Made by a program: the position numbers and the translations under genes | Origin: JBBSOW01 sp038259365 | Lineage (GTDB): Bacteria; Actinomycetota; Actinomycetes; Propionibacteriales; Propionibacteriaceae | Assembly (NCBI GenBank): GCA_038259365.1 | Contig: JBBSOW010000018.1 | Span: forward strand, 1-42,453 | Reading direction: 5' to 3' | Length of the DNA: 42,453 nucleotides | The notes under the pieces: model-generated | What the model saw: the letters and a program-made list of their open reading frames with translations, nothing else | Databases searched by the model: none | Told to the model about the DNA's origin: nothing | Shown here: piece after piece, positions 1 through 7,709 of the stretch | Numbering within the stretch: position 1 is the first letter of the stretch | Layout: every line of letters begins with the position of its first letter

Positions 1-2054
1 AACCGCAGGCTCGAACTGGTCCCAGCCTGACTGGCCCCGAGGATGTCGCCCTCGCGGCGCTGTTCGAGATCCACCTCCGCGAGCCTGAAGCCGTCGGTCG
101 AGGCGGCGACGGCTCCGAGTCGGGTGCGGGCCTCGGAGTCGGCGTCGGAGCGGGTCAGCAGCAGACACACGCCCGGGTGCGCGCCCCGCCCGATCCGGCC
201 GCGCAGCTGATGCAGCTGGGAGATGCCGAACCGGTCGGCGTCGCTGATCACCATCATGGAGGCGTTCGGAACGTCGATGCCCACCTCGATGACGGTGGTG
301 GAGACGATGACGTCGACGTCTCCGGCCGCGAAGGCGCGCATGACCCGGTCCTTCTCCTCGGAGCCCAGTTGACCGTGCACCCGCTCCACGCGGAGCGAGC
401 TGAGCGGCCCCTCGGCCAGCTCGGCGTAGAGCTCCTCCACCGATCTCGCCTGACTATCCCCCTCCGTGAGCCGGGCGTCGTCCTCGGCCCTCTTTTCCGA
501 GATGCGCGGGCACACGATGAAGGCCTGACGCCCCTTCCCCGCCTCTTCGACGACGCGCTGCCACGCCCGCTCGACCCACGCCGGGTGGGCCAACTCGTCG
601 ACGACGGTGGTCGTGACCTCGGAGCGGCCGGCCGGTAATTCGCTCAGTACGGAGGTGGCGAGGTCGCCGAACACCGTCATGGCGACAGAGCGCGGGATGG
701 GCGTCGCAGTCATGACGAGCAGGTGGGGTCGGCGCTCGGCCTTGGCGAGGAGCTTGGCCCGCTGCTCGACCCCGAAGCGATGCTGCTCGTCGATGACGAT
801 GAGGCCGAGATCGGCGAACTGCACCTGATCGGCCAAGAGGGCGTGGGTGCCGATCACGATGCCCGCCTCGCCACTGGCCGCCTTGAGCAACGCGGCCCGC
901 TTCTGCGCGGTGGTCATGGAACCGGTCAGCAATATTAGAGAGGTGGCGTTCTCGGCTCCGGACAGGGTGCCGCCATCGGCGAGCTCCCCCAGCATCGCCG
1001 TCAGGCTGCGGTAGTGCTGGGTCGCAAGCACCTCCGTAGGGGCCAGCAGGGCGACCTGCCCCCCGGCGTCGATGACCGTGCACATGGCGCGCAGCGCGAC
1101 GAGGGTCTTGCCCGATCCCACCTCGCCCTGCAGCAGGCGCTGCATGGGCTGCGAGCGGGCTATCTCACCGAAGATCTCCTCCCCCACCCGCTGTTGCCCC
1201 GCGGTCAGGGTGAACGGCAGCCGGGCGTCCAGGGCACCCAGTAGCCCACCGGCGATGCGCGGCCTGGCCGTGGCTGGTTGTTGGGCGGCGATCTCGCGTC
1301 GCTTGGCCATGGCCAGTTGCACCGACAGGGCCTCGTCGAACAGCAGCCGCTGTTTGCCCCGCTCGGCGAGCTCCCGATCCGTGGGACGGTGCACCTGATC
1401 CAGCGCGTCGGCCAGCTGCGGCTGGTCCGCCTCCTCCAACACCCAGGCCGGCCAGGGCTCGGCGACGCGGCCGAGACGATCCAACACCATCTCGGCGCAC
1501 TGGGCGATGCGCCAGGTGGGCAACTGCCGGGTGGCCGGATACATCCCGATCAGGCCCGATCGTCGCGAGACCTCGGCCATGGTCTGGTTGCGCTCCGCCC
1601 CGCCGATGATGGCGCCCGATTCGTCGATGATGACGAAGTCGGGGTGGGTGAGCTGGAAGCGTTCCTGGAAGACGCCGACCTTGCCCGCGAAGATGCCGCG
1701 GGATCGTGGGCGCAAGTTCTTGAGCCAGTAGTCCAGCAGCCATTGCTTGCCGAAGAAGGTCAGGGTCAGCCGCCCGTGGCCGTCCGTGACCACGGCCTCC
1801 AGCCGGGGCATCCTGCCCTGCTTGATCTGGGCGCTGACGACCTCCGCGAGCACGGCCACCTCTTCGCCGACCACGAGCTGCGACAGATCGCTGCTTTCGG
1901 TGCCCGAGAGATAGCGGCGCGGGACGTGGCGCAACAGGTCGCCCACCGTCCGCACCTTGAGGGCCCCGAAGTGCTTGGCCGTCTTATCCCCGAGCACCCG
2001 ATCCAGCCGGGTGTTGAGCTCGGCGAAGGCCTCGGTCCGGTAGGTCGACGTCAT
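1..2054 (-). CDS. recG: ATP-dependent DNA helicase RecG (3' end outside window)
   Basis: RecG reverses and branch-migrates stalled forks and recombination intermediates. The frame is open without interruption from ATG 2054 to the window edge (684 codons). Seen: an N-terminal wedge/OB region, Walker A GEVGSGKT near residue 310, the DEQH helicase box followed by RFGVEQR near 421, TATPIPR, the motif V/VI region STTVIEVGIDVPNA and QLRGRIGR, and a C-terminal segment REGDILGASQAGTSSSLR at the very edge. RecG is usually about 690-740 residues, so only the last few dozen residues are missing. It is divergent from rpmB, with about 205 bases between the two starts. Identification is secure. Confidence 0.96.
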   Translation of the reverse strand, partial: MTSTYRTEAFAELNTRLDRVLGDKTAKHFGALKVRTVGDLLRHVPRRYLSGTESSDLSQLVVGEEVAVLAEVVSAQIKQGRMPRLEAVVTDGHGRLTLTFFGKQWLLDYWLKNLRPRSRGIFAGKVGVFQERFQLTHPDFVIIDESGAIIGGAERNQTMAEVSRRSGLIGMYPATRQLPTWRIAQCAEMVLDRLGRVAEPWPAWVLEEADQPQLADALDQVHRPTDRELAERGKQRLLFDEALSVQLAMAKRREIAAQQPATARPRIAGGLLGALDARLPFTLTAGQQRVGEEIFGEIARSQPMQRLLQGEVGSGKTLVALRAMCTVIDAGGQVALLAPTEVLATQHYRSLTAMLGELADGGTLSGAENATSLILLTGSMTTAQKRAALLKAASGEAGIVIGTHALLADQVQFADLGLIVIDEQHRFGVEQRAKLLAKAERRPHLLVMTATPIPRSVAMTVFGDLATSVLSELPAGRSEVTTTVVDELAHPAWVERAWQRVVEEAGKGRQAFIVCPRISEKRAEDDARLTEGDSQARSVEELYAELAEGPLSSLRVERVHGQLGSEEKDRVMRAFAAGDVDVIVSTTVIEVGIDVPNASMMVISDADRFGISQLHQLRGRIGRGAHPGVCLLLTRSDADSEARTRLGAVAASTDGFRLAEVDLEQRREGDILGASQAGTSSSLR

Positions 2055-2259
2055 CGCGTTCTGCTTCGCACCCGTCGAGACTAACCAAGGCCCGGCTCGT
2101 GTGCGAGGCTCGGGCGCGCTGATTCGCGTTCCCAGCCGGGCCTCGGCTAAGATCGTCCAGTTGCCGCGAGCACTGATACCTTCGGGTTTGATCGCGTCGG
2201 CTTGTACCGTTTTTCATCGCGCCGCGACCTGTGCGGCACATCATTCAAGGAGATCTCCA

Positions 2260-2445
2260 GTGGCTGCCGTCTGCGACATCTGCGACAAGCGACCGGGCTT
2301 TGGTCACAACGTGCCGTGGTCGAAGAAGAAGACGAACCGCCGCTGGGACCCGAACATTCAACGCGTACGTGCCGTCGTCGCTGGCACCCCCAAGCGACTC
2401 AACGTGTGCACCGGTTGCCTCAAGGCTGGCAAAGTCTCCCGCTGA
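2260..2445 (+). CDS. rpmB: 50S ribosomal protein L28 (zinc-binding C+ form)
   Basis: This 61-residue protein starts at GTG 2260, with AAGGAGA at 2247-2253 as Shine-Dalgarno six bases upstream. It carries the L28 signature GFGHNVPWSKKKTNRRWDPN and two CxxC pairs (CDIC at residues 5-8 and CTGC near 48-51), i.e. the zinc-ribbon form. Many actinobacteria have a second, cysteine-free L28 made under zinc starvation under Zur control. None is seen here, and no Zur box lies upstream of this copy, as expected for the zinc-replete form. The gene stands alone and is followed by a strong terminator. Confidence 0.97.
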   Translation: MAAVCDICDKRPGFGHNVPWSKKKTNRRWDPNIQRVRAVVAGTPKRLNVCTGCLKAGKVSR

Positions 2446-2550
2446 TCGAGCCCGCTGGGACCACAGCGTCGAATCTCGTGTGAGGTTCCGCTATGGCTAG
2501 TCCCGGCCCTCATCGTCGACGATGGCGACACCCAAGCCGTCTCGACTCGA

Positions 2551-2593
2551 AACGGCGCCGCTTCTCCCCACCCGGAGGCGCGGCGCCGTTTTT
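2551..2593 (+). terminator. Rho-independent terminator of rpmB
   Basis: A perfect 11-bp stem (AACGGCGCCGC, 2551-2561, pairing with GCGGCGCCGTT, 2580-2590) with an 18-base loop, followed by T residues to 2593. It lies about 105 bases after the rpmB stop and also separates rpmB from the convergent znu/zur operon. Confidence 0.88.
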
Positions 2594-2646
2594 GTATGCC
2601 CACTGCCTCGAGGGCGTCTGCGGGGATGCGCAGAGCGTTGTTCTCC

Positions 2647-3066
2647 TCAGCCATCGGCCTCGCCTCCGGCGGCACACTCGGCGCAGACGCCAGTCATCTC
2701 CAGATCGTGCTCGAGCCGGCTGAAGCCGTGCTCGGCGGCCAACGAATTCAACCATGATTCGACGGCGTCGCCGGTGATCTCGACGGTCTTGCCGCAGTCG
2801 GTGCAGATGAGGTGATGATGGTGCTCGGTGGTCTCGCAGCGACGGTAGAGCTGCTCGCCGTCGCCGGAGCGAACGGTGTCGACCACCCCGGCCTCCACGA
2901 GCCCCTGGAGGTTCCGATAGACGGTCGCCAGGCCGACGGAGACGCCGTCCGCCCGGAGGGAATCGTGCAGTTGCTGGGCGGAGCGAAACTCCGGCCTCGA
3001 TTCCAGCACGCGCGCCACAGCGGCCTGCTGGCGGGTGCGGCGCGGAAACGATGGCTGAGACGTCAT
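2647..3066 (-). CDS. zur: Zinc-uptake repressor Zur (Fur family)
   Basis: 139-residue Fur-family metalloregulator with an N-terminal winged helix containing GLATVYRNLQGL, a metal-binding stretch EHHHHLICTDCGK around residues 80-92, and a C-terminal CAEC pair for the structural zinc. It is assigned to Zur rather than Fur or PerR because it is the last gene of the znuACB operon (8 bases after znuB) and because a palindromic Zur box lies at the operon start. It should repress the operon, and hence itself, when zinc is plentiful. Start ATG 3066. The specific metal is inferred from context. Confidence 0.92.
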   Translation of the reverse strand: MTSQPSFPRRTRQQAAVARVLESRPEFRSAQQLHDSLRADGVSVGLATVYRNLQGLVEAGVVDTVRSGDGEQLYRRCETTEHHHHLICTDCGKTVEITGDAVESWLNSLAAEHGFSRLEHDLEMTGVCAECAAGGEADG

Positions 3067-3074
3067 GGCGGCCT

Positions 3075-4070
3075 TCAGTGTTCGTCGTAATGGTCGTCGT
3101 GAGGGGCGTGGCGGTGCCCGTCGTGCACGTAATCTATGTGGCCCGCGTGCTCGACGCGTTGATGGTCGCAGTCCGGTTCGCCGTGACGATGCGGATGCTC
3201 CCCGGCCAGCACGTGCGGCGGCGGTAACGTCTCGTCCGCGGCCGCGACGACCGCGGGTCGGCGTCGCCGCTGGATGAGCGCCGAGACCGGCCAGCTAGCC
3301 AAGAAGACCGCAATGGCGAGCACGACGATGAGCGCGCCGGGAGCGGTATCGGCGTAGAAGGAGCCGAGCGAACCGCCCAGCGAGACGGCGCCACCGATGC
3401 CCATGGCGAGCAGCAGGCTGCGACGGAAGCCGACGACGAGGCCCTGGGCCGCCGCCACCGGAACGACCATGAGGGCGCTCACGAGCAACAACCCGACCGT
3501 ACGCATCGCTACGGTCACGCTGACCGCGGCCAGGATGACGATGAGCAGGCTGTAGAAGCGCACGGGGACGCCCATCGTGCGGGCGTGATCCTCGTCGGCG
3601 CAGACGGCGAACAGTTGGGGCAGCAACCCGATGCTGGCCACGATCACGACGACGGCGAGCCCGGCCACCACCACCACGTCGGCGGTGGTCAGCGTGCTCA
3701 GCGAGCCGAACAGGTACTGGGAGAGGGCGCCCGCCCCCACGCCGGTAACCCCGGCCATCAGTACGCCTGAGGCGAGGCCGCCGTAGAACAGGATGGCCAG
3801 GCCCACATCCCCGGTGGCGCGGCCGCGTTGGCGCAGGAGTTCGACGACGACGGCACCCGCCACGCAGACGATGATCGCCACCGGGAGCGGAGCCGTGCCG
3901 GTCATGAGGGCCAGCCCGACCCCGGCGATGGCGACGTGCCCGAGGCCGTCACCCAGCAGGCTGAGCCGGCGCTGCACGATGTAGGTGCCGATCGCCGGCG
4001 CCATCGCCCCAGTGAGCAGGGCCGTGAGGAGCGCACGGCGCATGAAGGGGTAGCTCAAGATCTCGATCAT
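3075..4070 (-). CDS. znuB: Zinc ABC transporter permease ZnuB with His-rich tail
   Basis: 331-residue integral membrane permease of the metal ABC-3 family; the hydrophobic segments cover residues 10-280. The open frame continues well upstream, but ATG 4070 overlaps the znuC stop as ATGA (4067-4070) and begins MIEILSYPFMRRALL, typical of the family, so it is chosen. The roughly 45 C-terminal residues after the last membrane segment are very rich in histidine (about a dozen, with Asp and Glu), in clusters such as HPHRH, HDGHRH and DDHYDEH. Such a tail is probably cytoplasmic and may buffer or sense zinc. Confidence 0.93.
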   Translation of the reverse strand: MIEILSYPFMRRALLTALLTGAMAPAIGTYIVQRRLSLLGDGLGHVAIAGVGLALMTGTAPLPVAIIVCVAGAVVVELLRQRGRATGDVGLAILFYGGLASGVLMAGVTGVGAGALSQYLFGSLSTLTTADVVVVAGLAVVVIVASIGLLPQLFAVCADEDHARTMGVPVRFYSLLIVILAAVSVTVAMRTVGLLLVSALMVVPVAAAQGLVVGFRRSLLLAMGIGGAVSLGGSLGSFYADTAPGALIVVLAIAVFLASWPVSALIQRRRRPAVVAAADETLPPPHVLAGEHPHRHGEPDCDHQRVEHAGHIDYVHDGHRHAPHDDHYDEH

Positions 4071-4870
4071 GGCTGGCTCCACTCGTCGTACCGCGCGCCG
4101 CTGGGCGGATGCCAAGCCGGCCCGACGTGCCAGCCGCGATCGTGGCGGTGCTCGTGCTCGTGCCCGCCTAAGCCGGGCCAGTCCTGTGGTGGACCGTCGT
4201 GGACGACGCGGCCGTCTTGGAGCACGATCGCGCGATCGATCAGCGGCTCGAGGGGGCCGAGGTCGTGCAGGACGATGAGCACCGTTCCCCCGGCATCGTG
4301 GAACTCGCGCAGGATCTGGGCCATCTCCCATTGGCTCTCCCTATCCACACCGGCGAGGGGTTCGTCCATCACCAGCACGTCCGGTTTCCCCACCAGAGCC
4401 CGCGCGATCAGCACGCGCTGCTGCTGACCACCTGAGAGCGTCGCCATGGCCGCATGCGTTCGCTCGGCCAAGCCCACCCGGGTCAGGGCTTCTCGCACGG
4501 CGATCCGATGGGCCGCTCCGGCGGGCAGGAGCGGTTGGCGGCGGGCGAGGCGACCGGTCGCGACGACCTCGGCAACCGAGGCCGATTGCATCGTGAGCGT
4601 CGAGCGTTGCGGCACGTAGCCGATTCGCCGCCAGGCTCGAAACGCCGAGAGCGGCTCCCCGAAGAGGCGCACCTCTCCCCGCGCCACCGGAAGCAGCCCC
4701 AGAAGGGCCTTTACCAGCGTCGACTTTCCTGATCCGTTGGAGCCGACGAGCGCGACGAACTCTTCCGCGCCGATGCCCATCTCGATACCGCGCAGCACCG
4801 GCAGCCCGCCAAGGCTGACGCTGAGGTCCTGCGCGGCTAACACGATCTGCGGGCTCGGGCCGGGGCTCAT
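4067..4870 (-). CDS. znuC: Zinc ABC transporter ATP-binding protein ZnuC
   Basis: 267-residue ABC ATPase energising zinc import with ZnuB. Walker A GSNGSGKST, signature LSGGQQQR, Walker B VLVMDEP and the H-loop VLHDLG are all present. ATG 4870 overlaps the znuA stop (TGATG), implying translational coupling; a TTG nine bases upstream is the alternative. After the ATPase fold the last 40 or so residues include HEHEHRHDRGWH, a second His-rich tail in the same transporter. Confidence 0.94.
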   Translation of the reverse strand: MSPGPSPQIVLAAQDLSVSLGGLPVLRGIEMGIGAEEFVALVGSNGSGKSTLVKALLGLLPVARGEVRLFGEPLSAFRAWRRIGYVPQRSTLTMQSASVAEVVATGRLARRQPLLPAGAAHRIAVREALTRVGLAERTHAAMATLSGGQQQRVLIARALVGKPDVLVMDEPLAGVDRESQWEMAQILREFHDAGGTVLIVLHDLGPLEPLIDRAIVLQDGRVVHDGPPQDWPGLGGHEHEHRHDRGWHVGPAWHPPSGARYDEWSQP

Positions 4871-5808
4871 CAGCGGCAACCGTTAGCCGCGGTCAGGGCC
4901 GCGAGATTAGCTTGCATCACGGCTAGGTAATCGCGGCCCGCGGACTCGTCGGTCAGACCCTCGATGGGGTCGAGCACGGCGGTCTTGAGCCCGAGGTCCC
5001 CCGCCACGGACTCCGCGACAGCGGGCGAGACGAGGGTCTCGTAGAAGATCGTCGTGACCCCCTGCTTGGACGCCTCGTCGTGAATCTCGGCGATCCGGGC
5101 GGGCGAGGGCTCGGACTCGGGGTCCACCCCGTTGATCGCGATCTGCTTCAGGTCGTAGCGGGCGGCGAGGTAGCCGAAGGCGGCGTGGGTCGTGATGAAC
5201 TCGCGGCGCTGGCAGGTCTTGAGCCCCGCCTTGAACTCGGAGTCCAACGCCTCAAGCCCGCTCTGCAGGGCGGCATTGTTGGCGGTGAACGTCGCCTCGG
5301 CCTCCGGCTTAGCCTCGATGAGGCCTTCGGTCACCGCGTCGGCCATCTTCTCCATGTTGGCGGGATCGAGCCAGATGTGCGGGTCGTTGACGCCAGGCTC
5401 GTTCCCGGATTCGTCGTGATCGGCTTCGTCGTTGCCTGCTTCAGCCACGAGCGGCAGCAGTTCGACGCCCTGGCTCACGTCCACGCTTCGCTCGGGTTTG
5501 GCCGTTGTGATCGCGTCGTCGACGGCGGCCTGAAAGCCAGCCTCGTAGACGACGAGGTCGGCTTTACTGAGCGAGGCGATGCGACGGGGTGAGAGCTCCA
5601 GATCGTGGGGCTCCGCTCCGGGGGCGGTCAGGCCCGTCACCGCGACCTCGTCGCCGCCGATGCGCGAGCTCAGAAACTCCAGCGGATAGAACGACGCGAT
5701 CACCTCGATCTTGTCGTCCTGAGCGGCTGGGGAGGCGATACTGCCGCACCCCGCCACGGTGGCCAGGCAGGTCACCGCCAGGACAGCGGCCAGTCGTCGA
5801 ATGCACAT
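4870..5808 (-). CDS. znuA: Zinc ABC transporter substrate-binding lipoprotein ZnuA
   Basis: 312-residue cluster A-I metal-binding lipoprotein. The signal peptide ends in a lipobox, VAGC with Cys21. Metal-site signatures include the EPHDLELSP histidine, a short acidic loop with one histidine before HIWLDP, and TTHAAFGYLA. It captures zinc outside the membrane for ZnuBC. ATG 5808 is preferred over in-frame ATGs at 5823 and 5817 because it gives the cleanest signal peptide and fits a leaderless transcript from the promoter upstream. No Shine-Dalgarno sequence is visible. First gene of znuA-znuC-znuB-zur. Confidence 0.93.
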   Translation of the reverse strand: MCIRRLAAVLAVTCLATVAGCGSIASPAAQDDKIEVIASFYPLEFLSSRIGGDEVAVTGLTAPGAEPHDLELSPRRIASLSKADLVVYEAGFQAAVDDAITTAKPERSVDVSQGVELLPLVAEAGNDEADHDESGNEPGVNDPHIWLDPANMEKMADAVTEGLIEAKPEAEATFTANNAALQSGLEALDSEFKAGLKTCQRREFITTHAAFGYLAARYDLKQIAINGVDPESEPSPARIAEIHDEASKQGVTTIFYETLVSPAVAESVAGDLGLKTAVLDPIEGLTDESAGRDYLAVMQANLAALTAANGCR

Positions 5809-5822
5809 GAGAATCATTCTCA
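5808..5822. promoter_or_regulatory. Zur box (perfect palindrome)
   Basis: TGAGAATCATTCTCA is a perfect 7-1-7 palindrome at the beginning of the znuA operon, close to the actinobacterial Zur consensus TGAAAATNATTTTCA. It overlaps the predicted -10 and the first base of the znuA start codon. Confidence 0.85.
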
Positions 5823-5844
5823 TATATAGGAGGACGAACGTCAA
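5816..5844 (-). promoter_or_regulatory. Predicted znuA promoter
   Basis: On the minus strand, TTGACG (5844-5839) is followed after 17 bases by GAGAAT (5821-5816), placing the transcription start at about 5808, the A of the znuA ATG. The -10 element lies inside the Zur box, so bound Zur would block polymerase directly. The -10 is weak, so this is an inference. Confidence 0.5.
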
Positions 5845-5891
5845 GCCGTGTCGAGGAGAACGACCTCATGGGATGAGCGGGCCGCTTTCCA

Positions 5892-5911
5892 ATAGCGCCT
5901 CTTCGCGCTAT
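5892..5911. repeat. Inverted repeat ATAGCGC-N6-GCGCTAT
   Basis: A perfect 7-bp inverted repeat with a 6-base spacer, lying in the spacer of the predicted promoter of the ArsR-family gene and overlapping by 4 bases the longer operator that follows. It could be a second operator half or a binding site for another regulator. Confidence 0.5.
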
Positions 5912-5933
5912 CATCGTCACATGACGATGATAG
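5908..5933. promoter_or_regulatory. ArsR/SmtB-type 12-2-12 operator
   Basis: CTATCATCGTCA-CA-TGACGATGATAG is a perfect 12-2-12 inverted repeat, the classic operator architecture of ArsR/SmtB repressors. It covers the -10 box TATCAT (5909-5914) and runs 13 bases into the coding sequence of the regulator it precedes. A plausible -35, TTTCCA (5886-5891), lies 17 bases upstream. Autorepression is inferred. Confidence 0.8.
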
Positions 5934-6280
5934 AGCGGGTAACGACCGACGATGGTCCGATGGCGGCGGTTTCTCTGTTTCGCAGCCTCGCCGATCCGGC
6001 ACGGTTAACCATCTTGAATCACCTGATGCTGGGCGAACACAAGGTCGTCGACCTCACCAACCACCTCGGGCTCGCCCAGAGCACCACCTCGGCGCACCTG
6101 CTCTGTTTGCGGGACTGCGGTCTGGTGGCCTCGCGCACCGTCGGTCGATCGTCGATGTACTCCCTGGCGGTGCCCGACGAGCTCATCTCGCTGCTCGGCT
6201 CGGCGGAGCGGCTGCTCGTCGCGACCGGAGGCGCCGTCACCCTGTGCCCCACGAACGAGGGGTTCGATCCCCGTGGCTGA
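5921..6280 (+). CDS. CmtR-like ArsR-family Cd/Pb-type metalloregulator
   Basis: 119-residue winged-helix repressor with the ArsR core SLADPARLTIL and recognition region LAQSTTSAHLLCLRDCGLV. The pair Cys62-x3-Cys66 in the recognition helix, plus Cys109 near the C-terminus, matches the three thiolates by which M. tuberculosis CmtR binds Cd(II)/Pb(II) (LSCLRGCGL there). This makes a soft-metal sensor likelier than an arsenite or zinc sensor. ATG 5921 is chosen because it lies 6 bases after the -10 TATCAT (leaderless) and inside the 12-2-12 operator. An open frame upstream to 5759 is not used. The stop overlaps the next gene by 8 bases, so an operon is likely. Confidence 0.88.
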   Translation: MTMIERVTTDDGPMAAVSLFRSLADPARLTILNHLMLGEHKVVDLTNHLGLAQSTTSAHLLCLRDCGLVASRTVGRSSMYSLAVPDELISLLGSAERLLVATGGAVTLCPTNEGFDPRG

Positions 6281-6929
6281 GTTGATGCGCTACGTCCTCT
6301 TGGAGGACGTCCAGTCCTGGTCCGCCTTCGGGTTGTACCTCGCCGCCGTCGTTATTCTTCTTGTCGTCCGGACGTGGCGCCACACCCGGGCCACCGGGTC
6401 TTCGGGCTTCAACCGCATCCGCGAACGGGGCGCGGCGGCTCGCGTGGCCGGGATCGGGTTCGTCCTCGCCCTGGTCAGTGGAGCGGCGTCGCCGGTCTTG
6501 GCCGCTCTGCACGTGCTGCCGATGATCTGGACGAGCCCACCCAGACTTCTGGGCGTCGGTTTCCTGGTCGGTGCCCTCGTCGCGGTGGACGGCGTTTTCC
6601 TGGCCGTTCGAGCCCAGGACACGATGGGAGCCTCGTGGCGCATCGGCGTCGACGCGGGCGAGGAGACCGAGCTGGTCACCCACGGAGTCTTCGCCACCAT
6701 CCGAAACCCGATCTTCACCGCCCTGATCCTGATCCAGGGCGGCACCGCCCTGATGTTCCCCACGTGGTTGGCGCTCGTTGGCGTAGGCGTCATGCTCCTG
6801 GCCTGCGAACTGCAGGTGCGCCTCGTGGAGGAGCCCTACCTCCTCGTGACCCACCCGGTCAGCTATCCCAGCTACGCCAACCGCACCGGCCGGTTTGTTC
6901 CTCTCCTCGCTCGTCCGAGCCAAAACTAG
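6273..6929 (+). CDS. ICMT-like membrane methyltransferase
   Basis: 218-residue membrane protein of the isoprenylcysteine carboxyl methyltransferase / phospholipid methyltransferase superfamily. Seen: hydrophobic segments at about residues 17-36, 55-78, 90-110 and 145-175, then the C-terminal SAM-binding features HGVFATIRNPIF and VEEPYLLVTHP...SYPSYANRTGRFVP. Bacterial members are mostly uncharacterised. One relative, MddA, S-methylates H2S and methanethiol. GTG 6273 overlaps the regulator gene; ATG 6285 is the alternative. Being co-transcribed with a CmtR-like sensor, it may act in a metal or thiol response; the substrate is unknown. Confidence 0.8.
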   Translation: MAELMRYVLLEDVQSWSAFGLYLAAVVILLVVRTWRHTRATGSSGFNRIRERGAAARVAGIGFVLALVSGAASPVLAALHVLPMIWTSPPRLLGVGFLVGALVAVDGVFLAVRAQDTMGASWRIGVDAGEETELVTHGVFATIRNPIFTALILIQGGTALMFPTWLALVGVGVMLLACELQVRLVEEPYLLVTHPVSYPSYANRTGRFVPLLARPSQN

Positions 6930-6941
6930 CGAAGGATAATC

Positions 6942-7709
6942 ATGAGCAGTCGCAGACTTCTTCTCGCGGGCGTCGCCGCCGGCGTGCTCGGCGTTGCTCT
7001 TCGCCGCGCCTCTCTTGGCGGCATCCGGGATCCCCGTGCCGTGCAACGCCTCTACGACCGGTTGGCGCCGGCCTACGACGTCGCGGCCTGGCCGTTACAG
7101 GTCCACGGCTCCCGGCGGCTCCGCACGCGAGCCATTCAGTTGCTCAACCTGCAGCCCGGTGACACCGTCGTGGACCTCGGCTGCGGGACGGGCATCAACT
7201 TCGCCGCCCTGGCCGAAGCGGTCGGACCGACGGGGCGGATCGTCGGCGTCGACCTCTCCGCCGGCATGCTGGCGCGGGCCCGCCAGCGAGCGGATCGCGC
7301 CGGGCTGGATCAGGTCACCGTTACGCAGGCGGATATGCGCGAGGTTCGGCTCCCCGAGGGGACCGCCGCCGTCTTGGCCACGGCCTCGCTGGAGATGGTT
7401 CCCGAGCACGAGGCGGTGGTGCGGAGTCTCGCCGACCAGCTCACCCCTACCCACGGCAGACTCGCCGTCGGCGGTTTTAGACGGCCGCCGACGTGGCCGG
7501 CGTGGGCGGTAGCGCTGGGGCGGGCGGCCACGGCCGTGTTCGGGGTCAACCGGGCGTACGAGGAGATCCAGCCCTGGCGGTCGGTCCGTCGCCACCTGGA
7601 CGAGATCGCGTTCGAGACGGCCATGGGCGGGGCGCTGTACCTCATCGTGGGCCAGGCTCGCCCGCTAGCGGACGCAGCAGGCGGGGACCATGACCGCGGC
7701 CGAGCTTAA
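6942..7709 (+). CDS. Class I SAM-dependent methyltransferase, membrane-anchored
   Basis: 255 residues. An N-terminal hydrophobic stretch (LLLAGVAAGVLGVAL) suggests membrane tethering. A UbiE/Methyltransf_11-type Rossmann domain follows, with motif I VVDLGCGTG, the acidic motif II in IVGVDLS and ATASLEMVPEHE. AAGGA precedes ATG 6942. Twelve bases separate it from the ICMT-like gene, so the two methyltransferases and the CmtR-like regulator form one operon. The stop codon overlaps the rnj stop on the other strand by 4 bases. Substrate unknown. Confidence 0.85.
   Translation: MSSRRLLLAGVAAGVLGVALRRASLGGIRDPRAVQRLYDRLAPAYDVAAWPLQVHGSRRLRTRAIQLLNLQPGDTVVDLGCGTGINFAALAEAVGPTGRIVGVDLSAGMLARARQRADRAGLDQVTVTQADMREVRLPEGTAAVLATASLEMVPEHEAVVRSLADQLTPTHGRLAVGGFRRPPTWPAWAVALGRAATAVFGVNRAYEEIQPWRSVRRHLDEIAFETAMGGALYLIVGQARPLADAAGGDHDRGRA

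Noticed and set aside
2358..2675. Minus-strand frame over the rpmB terminator
   Set aside because: It overlaps rpmB in antisense and runs through the terminator hairpin; no Shine-Dalgarno or homology.
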